NCBI RefSeq assembly: GCF_037038585.1
Contig: NC_092523.1
Coordinates: forward strand, 29,455,501 to 29,519,500
Origin: Patagioenas fasciata
Taxonomy: Eukaryota; Chordata; Aves; Columbiformes; Columbidae
Length of the DNA stretch: 64,000 bases
Direction: 5' to 3'
In this document: piece by piece, positions 48,201 to 59,487 of the stretch
Position numbering within the stretch: the stretch's first letter is position 1
Layout: every line of letters begins with the position of its first letter
Notes under the pieces: generated by a model
Database searches by the model: none
What the model saw: the letters and a program-made list of their open reading frames with translations, nothing else
Told to the model about the DNA's origin: nothing
Program-made: the position numbers and the translations under genes

Positions 48201-48560
48201 TGAAGGAGTGACAATTTCAAGGCTCACGTTGGCACTGCCCATGCCAGAGCGTGGGGAGCTCGCCAGGCTTTGCTTTATATTGTCTACTTTTCTGAAGAGC
48301 AGACAAAGATGGATAGAGAGACATTGAAAAGCAGGAGGCGTATTTCAAACAGTTCAATAAAGAGGGTTGTCACTTAAAGACAAGAACCATAGTGCTTTGA
48401 TGACTTTGTATTAGCCTCACCGTTTCAAATAAGTGACTCTACTCTCTTTGCAGAATTCACCGAGTTTTAGTAGATGACACTTCAGTGAAGCCACTTTAGA
48501 CAGGAACAAGAGCTTGTAACTGCGGAGCAAAACTCCTCTTAGGACGGGTTTTGCAAAGAA
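48200..48560. promoter_or_regulatory. Candidate conserved non-coding element
   Basis: Complex, repeat-free, moderately AT-rich sequence between two CpG-rich blocks, with TTCAATAAAG, CTTTGATGACTTTGTATTAG and CAAATAAGTGACTC motifs. No coding frame. Judged only by texture. Confidence 0.3.
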
Positions 48561-48639
48561 GATTGCCGACCGGGGCCTGTTCTTTCGTTTACAAACTAAG
48601 TAACGTCAGTAAAAGCAAGGTTTACAATTTACATAGAAT

Positions 48640-49030
48640 CACTGTGAAAAAGCGAGAAAAATCTTCGGCTCTGTGTGGATGTAAAGGAAGCGACGGGGAG
48701 ATATCGAAATGCCGGGGAGAGACGCTGCTTCCCGGCAGACCCCGACAATACCGAGGACGCTTTTTAAAAATCACTTTCTACGCCCTCCGAGAAAACACCA
48801 ACGCGACGCGTTGAAAATAAAGTTGTATGTAACTCCCTCAGGCAGCTCACGGGTGTCCTCACCCGCGCAAGGCCAGGCTCTTGTACCCCCAGGTCCCCGG
48901 CCCTCCCGGATCCCCGGCCGCTTTGCTCTGGGTGGGAGGACATCTCTCCCGTGCCCGGGGGGCAGCCGGGCTGCCGCAGCCCCGGTGTGCGTGCTGCGGG
49001 GAGAGAGGTAGGGGGCAGCCCAGCCGGGTT
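48640..49030. promoter_or_regulatory. CpG-rich block
   Basis: A GC-rich stretch with no recognised gene, ending in a T19 run at 49029-49047. A second T-rich run lies at 49074-49096. Confidence 0.4.
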
Positions 49031-49169
49031 TTTTTTTTTTTTTTTTTTTGCCAAACCCTAGGATTTATTATAAATTTTTTATTTTTTTTTTTTTTAAAGA
49101 TGGGGACCCCCGACCGCTGCAGCCCCCCAGGCTTTGAAGGCACAGCTAAAGGGCTTCACTGTGGATTTG

Positions 49170-49770
49170 AACGAACCATTTAGTCACTGTTTCATTAGGC
49201 ACTATTTGAACCTTGCAACATGTGGTAATTTCTGGGGCAAGCTGAAAAGGGGGGATTATGTAGGAGGGACACAAGGAAATTAGCTAACGGTTAATTTAAC
49301 TCGTTTTCTGGTAGAATTTTCGATACATTCCTAATTGACTGAGGAGGCAGGTGAAGTCTTCAGTTCCAGGCAGACTCATTCACGGTGAGAATAAATGGCT
49401 CTTTTTCAACTCACACTGCTCACAATATATCATCAGGGAAAAGACATGCAATGAATATGTTGGTTTTTTTTATTATTATTAATGGAATTACACCCTGCTA
49501 CGCAGGTGTGGGGGTAAAAACCTATACTGCGATGAAATCAGATTAACAATGAAACGAGAATTTTATTAGCTTTCTATGTCACATAGACCTGGATTTAAAC
49601 TGTCAAAACAAGAAACAAGAGGTGGAAAAAAGATACTCTGAAGGCAACAGTGCCAATCAACGCGCAGAAGTAGTAGCTTGATATATAAATAATAATTAGC
49701 TGTAATTCGCTGTCAATATCCACACCCTACATCTATACTATTTATATCACATAAACAATGTATGATTAAC
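49170..49770. promoter_or_regulatory. Candidate non-coding regulatory block with homeobox cores
   Basis: About 600 bp with TTCATTAGGC, ATTAGCTAACGGTTAATTTAA, CCTAATTGACTG, TTATTAATGGAATTAC and AATAATTAGCTGTAATTCG motifs and no repeat family. The density of TAAT cores in complex sequence is like that of enhancers near homeobox genes. Conservation could not be checked. Confidence 0.4.
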
Positions 49771-49777
49771 CTATAAT

Positions 49778-49841
49778 GGCCAATCTGTTTTGAGTCCGTG
49801 GTTTGCCACTTAACCCTAATCACCCCGATTTGCTATATAAA
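49778..49841 (+). promoter_or_regulatory. Orphan CCAAT/TATA promoter-like arrangement
   Basis: GGCCAATCT at 49778-49786 is followed 47 bases later by TATATAAA at 49834-49841. This matches the -80/-30 spacing of a core promoter and predicts a start near 49866-49872. A CpG-rich minisatellite follows downstream. No coding gene is visible on the plus strand after it. Confidence 0.4.
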
Positions 49842-49984
49842 CGCGAACATTTGTTCATGAAGTTGGAGTTTTCATAAAACACTAGATTGCGTCGGAAATA
49901 AACCCTGGATGAGACCCTTGCTGTGCTCGCAAGGGAAAAGGGCTCAGCCGGATCGGCGTGTCCTGGTGGCATTCGGGAGCCGCA

Positions 49985-50275
49985 CGGGGAGCAGCGGGAC
50001 AGGAGCCGTGACCCTGCACGGAGCAGCTCCGGGGAGCGACGGGCTGGAAGTGACCGTGCGGTGGGCAGCTCCGGGGAGAGGCGGGCGGGGGTGACCCGCA
50101 CTGGGAGCAGAGTGCGGGTGGAGACTGCACCGGGCACCGCGGGAGTGACGGGTTGGAGGTGACTTTGCACCGGACACTGGGAGCGACGCGTTGAAGGTGA
50201 CTCTGCACCGGGGAGCTGCGGGCTGGCGGCGACCCCGCAGCGCGCACCGGGAGTGGCAGCGCTACCTGCGCGACG
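49985..50275. repeat. Degenerate GC-rich minisatellite, unit about 35-44 bp
   Basis: Roughly seven diverged units recur around GTGACTCTGCACCGG, GGAGCGACGGG and TTGGAGGTGAC. The clearest are at about 50120-50225 (GACGGGTTGGAGGTGACTTT, then GACGCGTTGAAGGTGACTCT). Long frames on the minus strand through it merely translate the repeat. Confidence 0.75.
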
Positions 50276-50559
50276 TGCGGAGAGGTGGTGAGCGCAAGCG
50301 GGCAGGGCCCGCAGCCAGGGCAGCCCGCCACGTCTGCCAAGGGCCCCTTTGTAACCTGCTATAGAAAATGGAGGTATTCTGCATGACAAAGCCCAATTAA
50401 GCTCGCTATTCAAGACCTCTGCAGCTGGTAGCCCATTGGGAAAGTGGGAGGAAACGCGAATATATTAATTATGCGAAGGGGCGGTGAAAAAAATACCAAC
50501 AACCGCGGTTCTGGGTTGGGTGTTGGATATGTTTGTTTGGTTTCTTACGTGTCAGTCCC

Positions 50560-50720
50560 GTTATTTATGCATAGATTTGGTGGCAGGGGCGGTGGGAGGA
50601 GGAGGGGCGGGGTTGGGCGGGGCGCGGCGCTGCCCGGGGGGCACAACCCTCAGCCCCAGGCCTGTCTCACAGTCCCCCAGGAGCATCCCCCGCCAGCCTC
50701 GGGGTGTTTGTATAGGGGAG
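50560..50720. promoter_or_regulatory. GC-box-rich block
   Basis: The sequence has GGGGCGGTGG, GGAGGAGGGGCGGGG and GGGCGGGGCGCGG, that is several SP1/KLF-type GC boxes on the plus strand. It is preceded by a TTTATGCATAG at 50562. It marks the right-hand end of the CpG-rich domain. Confidence 0.4.
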
Positions 50721-52440
50721 CAAAGGAGGCTGCCTGCCACGCTGCAGGAAAGGGCTATAGGCTCTGGTAAAACTCCAGTTTAATACACTAGCAAAGTCGT
50801 CGATTTTCCCTAAGAATTCTCTTTATTTTTTAGTTGTCACTCAACAGGGGTCAACTGTAAGCCTGCCAAAGGGCTTTCACAGACTGAGGAGCACCAAACC
50901 CTAGGACAGACTGAAGGTCAGACAAAGAAGAGAAAATACTGGAGACCTCAGGTTAAGATTGACCCAGACATACTGTTTCCTCTTAATTTTTACCTTTTGA
51001 AACCAATGGGCCATAATATATGCATGGCTATATGTAAAATACCATTTCAGACTCCAAAATTCAAGGTGTCTGAGAAATACCTTACATTATGTAGTCATCT
51101 TACTCTAAATAATTCAACTCTTGTAATAACAGATGAGTTTTCGTTCAGAACTAGCGCCACTGCCCACAGAACTGTGCTTGGGATGACACAGTCTTCAACC
51201 CTCACCACAAATGCATGGACTTGATCTTTTCCTTTTCCTCTGTAGAAGAATATAATGTCAAAGTAAATCCAAGCTGTTTTTATCCTATGTGTGCTACCAA
51301 TCTTCTCAAAATAGGATGAAGCTTAGATCAGAATGTGGTCAACTATACATGCAGAAGATGCAAATAGTAATGAGCCAAGAAATATACTTGGCATATGACA
51401 TGTGCAATGCATTTGAACAAAGATTTGGTATTCTAATTTTTCCCCAGTGGACTTAGATTTTAATTAACCTACAACTATTATCCCATTCTTCTATAACAGT
51501 TGTCAAATCAGTTGTGGCCTCATATTCTCTATGTTACTACAGAAGACCAAGTAGACACCCCCAGTTTAGGTGCTATAAAGGAGGGATACATAGCTTTTTG
51601 CTTCAGTTCCCCTGAAAGGTTAGTCCTGGCTTTTGATGCATATTCTGGAGAGGATACACATGGATCCTATGCTGACTTTTACTGAACTAGTGATAGTGGA
51701 CACCACAAAGCCTTTAGACATGTGAGTGATTCAACTGAGTACAGGAGAACCAGGTTGGTGAGTCAATCTTGCTTGTGTAAAAAATGCAATACCTCTGAGG
51801 CAGAGCTGGGATACTGGCAGAAAAAAGCACTACTTGATGCCAACAGCATCAATTTTCATGTTGCTATTATCATTTTCACCTGCTCCCACAGTTTTGTTTT
51901 GAGATTGCATTTTTTTTACTCAGTCAAAGGAAAGCTGGATTTTAATGAGTAAGAGAAGGACCATCAGGAGGTGGTGTTTTGTTGGTGTTGTTTGTTTGTT
52001 TGTTTTGAGGACCTGACAATTTTTCACAGGCAAAACATTTCAGCTCTGGAGTAATTATTTTAGAATGCTGATGCCATTAAAAATTCACAAAACAGAGGTG
52101 GTTGGTTTGTTTGTTTGCTTGCATTTGTATTGCCTGTTTTCTCTTCATAAAACGTATTTCAGGATCTGATCTGTCTTTTGTATTTAATGTAAGACTGAGT
52201 GTGCTTAGGCAATGTACAATTTAATAGATTGTGGCAGTTCAGTCTACTGGGCTTTCAGCAAAAGTTGTCAAATTGCAGTACAGTTGTCAAAGTTTTTTCT
52301 CTTTCTCAGCTTCTACTAAATGTGAGCAAGTGACTGCATGCACAGAAAGTAGCTTTCAAGTTTTTGCTGTTTCATAGGCAAAGATAAAATTCAGTGAATT
52401 CCAAACAAAAGTCTACCCAGGCTAGGCTGCCTCAGCAACA

Positions 52441-52460
52441 GATTGCCTCTTGAGGCAATC
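52441..52460. repeat. 9-bp inverted repeat with 2-bp loop
   Basis: GATTGCCTC-TT-GAGGCAATC is a perfect short dyad, in otherwise plain intergenic DNA. Confidence 0.85.
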
Positions 52461-55400
52461 TCCCACATTGTGATAAAATGAGCAGATCTTTTTTCTCTTC
52501 AGAACCAACTTTCAGAATAAATTTAAGCTAGAAATTTGTTTTAGGGAAACAATTCAGACCTTGCAGGTGACCAGCAGGGTCACCTATTGTTACAGGTAAG
52601 CATGAGAAGAAAGAACACCCCAGTTAGTTGAAGACCTTTTACAAAACAGGTGAAGTCCTTCAAACATCTTGATTCAGGACTTGATGCTTTTGGAAACATT
52701 TTGGAAGAGACTGAGATCATTACCTTGATACTTGGAGTGAATCTGTATTGCATATACTACCAGTAGAGGTAGTAGGGGCAGCAGATGCACACCTCCATGG
52801 GGTAGGAGAGTGTGCATCCCCTGCCATGGTGCTGAGCTCTGTGACTGCACCCATGCTGCTGAGATTGGAGCATCAGTCCTGGAGCTCACCATCCTGAGGG
52901 CACCAGCTGTTGTGTCCATCAGAAAAACAAAGGGGACGATGTCACTTTCGATGTTGAGGGAAATCCCTTGAAAGTAAATGAAAGTGAATCATGAGAAGCA
53001 CAGGCAGTCAGCACAATACGTATCAGCCTTGTTTATGCTGGAGTCTCATGAAAGAAGCCAGTGCTGTTGCTGGAAAAGGTGGCCTTTGCCTTCTGTCATT
53101 CCCTGCCTCTTCTCTGAGCCATCCCAGCCTTTGTACTTGTTTCTTTCCTGTGGAAACTTCTGCCTTTGCCTCCATCCCATTTCTTGAGAAGTACCCGAAA
53201 CCACAGGAAATGATCAGGTCATCCTGTTTACAGCACTGCACCTACATGGGAGGAGAGAGGATCAATATATCTTTCAGATTTCTACTGCCTTCCTAGTGGA
53301 CATTAGCTAATAGATCTCAAAATTACAGAGGAACTGAGTGGGTGGGACAAATTTGAGAGACAGAAGGAGGGACAGGCAGTTTACCCTCATAAATTTAATC
53401 TCTTTTAAAAATGAGGTTTATAGTATCAGCTGCTGGCAGAAAATATGCTCCCTAGTTGCTAGGTCAAAGTTGAGATGGTTCGAAAAACCTTCAAAGTAAA
53501 TGCAGCCTTTGAAAGATGCTTGAGGTACAGGAATGTCAACAGGAACATGTTGAGCCTGCAGTCATAAAGCTGACATACTTTGGTGGTCCTTTGCCCCTAG
53601 AACTAGGGGATTCTGAGCGGCAAAGAGAAGACTTGCATAAAACTGCAGGAAGAGGAGTGAGTAAACATAATGCATGTTCAGAGCAAAGGACAGCACAGAT
53701 CTGTTGTTTTCATAACTGTTTTTTCCCTTGTTAGTCTTGTGTTTAGTTCTTCCCATAACTCTAAAAGGAAATGGAAGAGATCTACTGTTATGTTAGTGTT
53801 CCCTTATGTTAGTGTTCCCCCAGCACTCTGAGACAAGCTCAGGGGCATATGAAGAAATTTGACATTTGAAACTGAGGAGAAATTTCTGTGTAAATAGTAA
53901 ACAGGTGATACAAATTTTGAAAGTTATTTCTGTTTTACCGTAATTTAGAACTTCCAGCACCAGCTTCCCCAGGTTCTGCTGCAATCCGTAGTCCTCAGCC
54001 AGCATGTTCCCCCTCTGTCTTCACCTGGATCTTCCCATTTAATCTTATTTAGACTTAGCTTATTTTGAGGGAGCTTGGGAATCTCCTTCCTGGTGATACT
54101 TTGCAGAAAGATTTTTAAATATTTTTTTTTTCATGGGAAAGCAGCGTGTATTATACCCCAGGTTTTCTACCAGAGCACAGAACTAACAACGCAGAAACAA
54201 TTTTCTTTTTTTTCTGGATTTGTTTGCTGTTTTGGAGGTCACTTTCACCTTCCAACATCTTTACCTTTTGAAAACAAGTGGAATAATTTGGACACTGGTT
54301 TATAATTCCTTTGTTGGTTTTATACACATGCTTTCTATTAAACATGCAAGTGCATGCACAGTTCTTGTTACACAATGAAAGGGGCTATAGAAACTCACAG
54401 GAAATTGTGCATTTAAAAAGACTATTTACACATTAAAATTGTACACATTTGTAAAAGGCAAGTTTTTGGCAGGGGACGTTGGCAAGCCTATGGAATTAAC
54501 AGTGCTGGGGATGGGTGACACCCAGACCTGAGACAAGGAGTGAAAGAAGACGTGGTTTGGCCAACTCCAGGAGGGACATTGGTGGGGAGTACAGTCCTTG
54601 GAGCAATTTGGTCCAAGAAGGAATTTGAACTGTTGCCATCTCATAGAGAAGGGAAACCACTGCAGCCAAAGAGAGGATTGAAATTTGGGGTCAGTTCAGG
54701 GGAGCGGGGTGGTGGTTCCCACCTGGGCCCTCTTTGGACTGCATGTTGAAGGCAAAAGGTGAAAGCTGAAAAGGGAAAGTAGAGAACAAAATTATTCCCT
54801 GCAAAAGGGAGTGTTTTGATTCATTGGCAATTTTACTGTTTGAGCTGCCAGACTCTATAAAAGGGGGAACAGGAATGACCATCAAATCAAAGAGAGGACG
54901 TGGATTTGAAAACTTCATTCTTATTGTAGCCAGAGGAGAAAATGGCACAACATGAATCCATTCGAGGGCAATGATTGTAAACGAGAATGCGAATGGCACA
55001 AAGGTAACCCGCTCCAGTCCTAACAAGGTACACTTGTGTGGTCCTAACACCCTTTGACTCTTTATTTTGTACAATTTGCCGGTTTCTTTGCTAGAACAAC
55101 TGCATGTTCATAGTCCTGGAGCAGTGCATTAGCAAATACATTTTATCTTTGAAGAACAGAAACTTCCAGTTTAACTACATTAATGCCAATCAATGAATGT
55201 TTTTGAACTGCTCTAGAGTATAATGAAAGTGATGTTACACTGACTAAGGCAATACTTTCTATATCAGCCTATTCCAGTCACTTAGAACACTCCAAAACTT
55301 AGATTTTTGTCTAAGATGGGCTGCACTTATTCTCAGCAGAAAAGGTCAAGAGACAAACATTTCAAGCTGTGTGCATGGCTCAGATATGTGCAACACAACT

Positions 55401-58400
55401 GGACTCACAAACAAACCTCAAAGTGTCTGTGCAGGCATGTGTTTGCACATGCAAAGCAGGATGTACACGTAAATGGGAGTTTGCTCACACAAACTAACTA
55501 ACTGGAGCAGAAAACTGTGAAAACGTTGCTTTAATTGTTTTGGAAAGTGGAGCAGGGTGGTGATATTTGCCTGGGCCGCTCCATGCTGTTAGCTATTTCC
55601 CACTCTCCTGGGGAAGCACTGGGAAGATCTTGCTGGTTTGTAGGCTCAGCTTGCTGGGTTGTATCCAGTTAGGAGAGAAGCAGAACTGGAATTCAGGAGT
55701 GAATGACAGCGAGGATCAGACAAATCGTTATGGAAAAAGCTCCTGGGAACTGTTAGAGAGCTGCTAATTCTTAAAGCCAAAGTCAGAGCAGGACTGGGAG
55801 TAAATATGGGGCAGGATGAAAGCCAAGTCTCTCCAGTTAGGTGATCCTCTAACTCTTTATGGTATAGTCTTGTAGAACACTCATATTTATTAACAGAATT
55901 TTTCAAATCTGATTAGAAGATGTATGACCCCTCTATGTACTCTTGGCACCTTACCAGAACAATCAGAAAATCTCAACATTATGTGTCCTTTAGCAAACAA
56001 ATGACAGCTTGAGGGGTACTGATGGGGGAAAATACACCCAGGCTAAGTTTCTAAATTACTTTCCATTGTTTTTAATAAAAAAATCATAGTACAGATGAGA
56101 AGATGGGATGGGTGATGGCTTCAAATTCAGGGTTTATTTAGGTTTTCCATCTAACACAAAAGCTATTTCTAGAATTCCGTTTTAATTTTCTATCCCAGAG
56201 GAATTAATTATTTTCACTCATTTACATTTTTCAATACTTTCTGGTACTTAATAATCTAAAAATGCTGTCTTTTTTAGAACCCTATTGTCCTTCTGCTATT
56301 CTGGTATTTGGAAAGCGTTCACCATGTATGTATAGTCAGTGATCTCATCTTAAATTTATAATCAGTATTCTGAGTAAAAGGGATAGATTTTGAACAAAAG
56401 GAATAGTCTTGAAGTTCTATGCACTGAAAGAAATACAACTGTTTATTTGAATGGATCATAATGTATTCATGCATCTCAGTAACATTACGGCAAAATGATT
56501 TTCCAGATACGCAGCTTATAAAATGGCGGGAGGTGCAAAGTTGTTGTCTGAATGAAATGGGTTCTCTCTAGAGGTTTATATTCAAATGCAAATATGAAGA
56601 GACTGATGCTTGCATTGCTTTTAGATATCTGCAGGATATCTGGAGCCATCACTTTCACAGAGCCACTGCAGCACGTCATCAGCCGTGCTGTGGGCAACCC
56701 AAAAGTAAAAGTGATGTGGGACGCTTTCCATCAGCTTTCTTTTTTCTACTCTTCTAAGGTTTTATTAGCCCAATGGTTATCCTCAAGGAACCAATCTACT
56801 TTCCTGCATTCAGAATGCAGAAAAAAACTGCAGGACTGTACCGCACCTTGTTTCAAAATAGTTCTCTGATAAAAATGAATGGAAAGCTATCACTGCCTTT
56901 ATGCTGCTTTAGATTATTTTATGTATTTATTTAAGATACTCAGTTTCCTGAAATAGTAGAAAGTATGGCTTGTTGGATCTTTCCCTGATCTGTTTCTTAG
57001 AGAAGAATTATTGACATTCCTCCTTATGTTGAGTGAGGAGGATGAAAATAATGGACCACTGAGTACAGCTTGTTGGCCAAAGACCAAATTTTGGAAATGC
57101 TGTTGGCTGTATTAGTTACAACTCAAGATCAGCTTGACAAGAAGGAATGTTGGTGAAGGCTGGTGAATTTGTCTATTCCCACTTTTGCATTCAACAGGTT
57201 GCCATCGCAGTCTTTTACATCTTCCAATTAGTTACCTGAAAGTTTGAAAGAAAAAAGTGCCCAATTTCAAGAAAGAGTTACGCTTTTAGAGTATGTTTGT
57301 CTGAAATCAGTGACAAAGTACTATTTAATTTCATTGACTGCAAAGTCAGTTCCTAAGTTAACATGGACGGACATAAGAACTTTTCATGTATAAAACCTAG
57401 ATTGTATAATAGTATAACACAAGACAACTAGTTTTATGATACTCTCTTATGCATTCAATCATATATTATTCTTCAAACACGTTTTCAAACATTTCAGACA
57501 TTTTCAAACAGCGAAAATTAATGTGCTTTATCAAATGTTCAGTGAGATAATTTTTATATTGAATTATGGCACACATTATTAGGTTTTTCTGTCATTTTGT
57601 GGCCATCAGAATGCTGACTTTGAGATTCAGGAACACTACCAAAACCTTAGTGCAGGTTCAGAAAGATAAACATACTTCTGGTATTCAGGGTGAAAACTTG
57701 CGGTCTTCAGTCTGAAGATGGTAAGACACTATAACAAGAGGGTATTTGTTACAAAAAAGAAAACACAAGTACACTTTCAGGTTGTAAGGCACATTGGGAA
57801 GATTTTTTTTTTCCTTTTTTTTCTCTCAAGCTGAGATGTACACTCATATTATTTTCTGTTAATAAATAATGGTAATAATCAAAGAACACATTTGAAAACA
57901 ATTTGACTGTAAGCATAACAACCTAAGGAAAAGTGAAATAACATTTTTAAAATACAGGCTTGGGCCACATCAGCACAATTATTTTCCTCCATGGACTGTA
58001 TCCCAATCTGCTTAAATAAATAGCTTAGATGCCTGAATGCCTGAAGCAAGGCAAAACGAACCCTCATTGGCCAGAAGAAAACCGAAGTATGGGAATTGGC
58101 CATGCTATATATTTTACAGGGTGTCAGAGCTTCCTGTTGTTTCCCATTCATTTGGACTTCAGAAATGTGAGAACTGTTAAAGACAAGACAACCTCTCACC
58201 CTTTGTTCTACGTAATGTTTGTAAAGTGTTGCAAGTATGCCTCAGCATTTATACACTTTTTTATTTTTTTTTAGTAATGAAATAAGGTCAACATTGTCAA
58301 AAGATTGATTTTATTTTTAAGGTGCCTAGAATACCCAGCAGTGTGTTCAAATTTTTTTGAGAAACATAATCACTAAACTGCATAGAGGATTTCAGCTTGA

Positions 58401-59445
58401 AATACTCAAAAGAGTGTCAGAGAGAGATAGACACTTTACTAGAAGCAAACAGTTCCCTTGTTTGGAGCACAAAGAGCTGTCTTGTTTATAGCGTTTCAAG
58501 CGAACCATTTCAGAGGTACTGCAGAGGTTTTACAAGAGGAGTTGACAGTGCTATTGTTAATCCCACTCATCAGTGTACAGGGATTTCCCCTTGGGAACCA
58601 AGTCCAACAAGCCTTTGAATCAGAAGACTTTCTTATTTAATGGCTTTTTTACAGACCTGATCCTGCTCTCACTTCTGGTGGATGAGCAAAAGACATTGCA
58701 TATATGTGCTCTAAAGAGAAATCTTGCAAATAGTTTCTAACATGAGATAATGGTAGGTTGGTGCTTTTAGTATTTCATTTCCATTGATTAATCTCATCAC
58801 TATGGCTGTACACTGGAAATGTATCCAGGCTTTTAATTAGAGAATTCAATATCGTTTAAGCACACTTCAAAGGTTAAGTATGTGATGAAGTGTTTTCCTG
58901 AATCACTCCCTGGAGACACCTCCCTCTTTCCATTGAATGCAGAGGCAACCAGTTCAGCCTGGGTACCTGCATGGAGATGGCCAGGGCTGCCTGCTCCAAG
59001 TTCCTTCTCAGTGGATATAGCTCTGAAACAAGGTTGGACAGTTTCCCATTTCCCCATCCCATACGACAAGCTCCATCAGTCAGTGTCTTTCTCTCCAGCT
59101 CTGACTCTCAGCATAAAAAAAACTCCTTCAAGCTGGCATTGGACTCTATTGGGCAAGTTCTGCTGCTCTTTATGTCAGAGCTCTGAAGGTTGCAGAAGGC
59201 TTCTTCAGCATGTGCCTTCTGCTCCTAAGTTTGTCTGGCTCCCTGTTTGTTTTCTTAATACTAAATGTTAACCCTTAATGTCTGGGAGAAAAAACATTGT
59301 GGATGTATTCCCTGTCAGCTCAGAAAATTTCCTGACTTTACAAGGACATACAAAGGCATGGATTAAATTTTTTTACTTTTCCTAGATTTTTCCTGTTTCA
59401 TTTGCACACAGGGTGGTGATGTAGTAAGAAGTGTGAGGATTTTCA

Positions 59446-59487
59446 AGTTTTGTTTTGTTTTGTTTTGTTTTGTTTTGGTTTTTTTTT
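59446..59487. repeat. (GTTTT)n microsatellite
   Basis: Seven or so consecutive GTTTT units followed by GGTTTTTTTTTAA. Confidence 0.9.

Noticed and set aside
49820..50413. 197-codon minus-strand frame
   Set aside because: It translates the GC-rich minisatellite and changes family-less Pro/Arg/Ser sequence from unit to unit. There are overlapping frames in the other phases and no domain.
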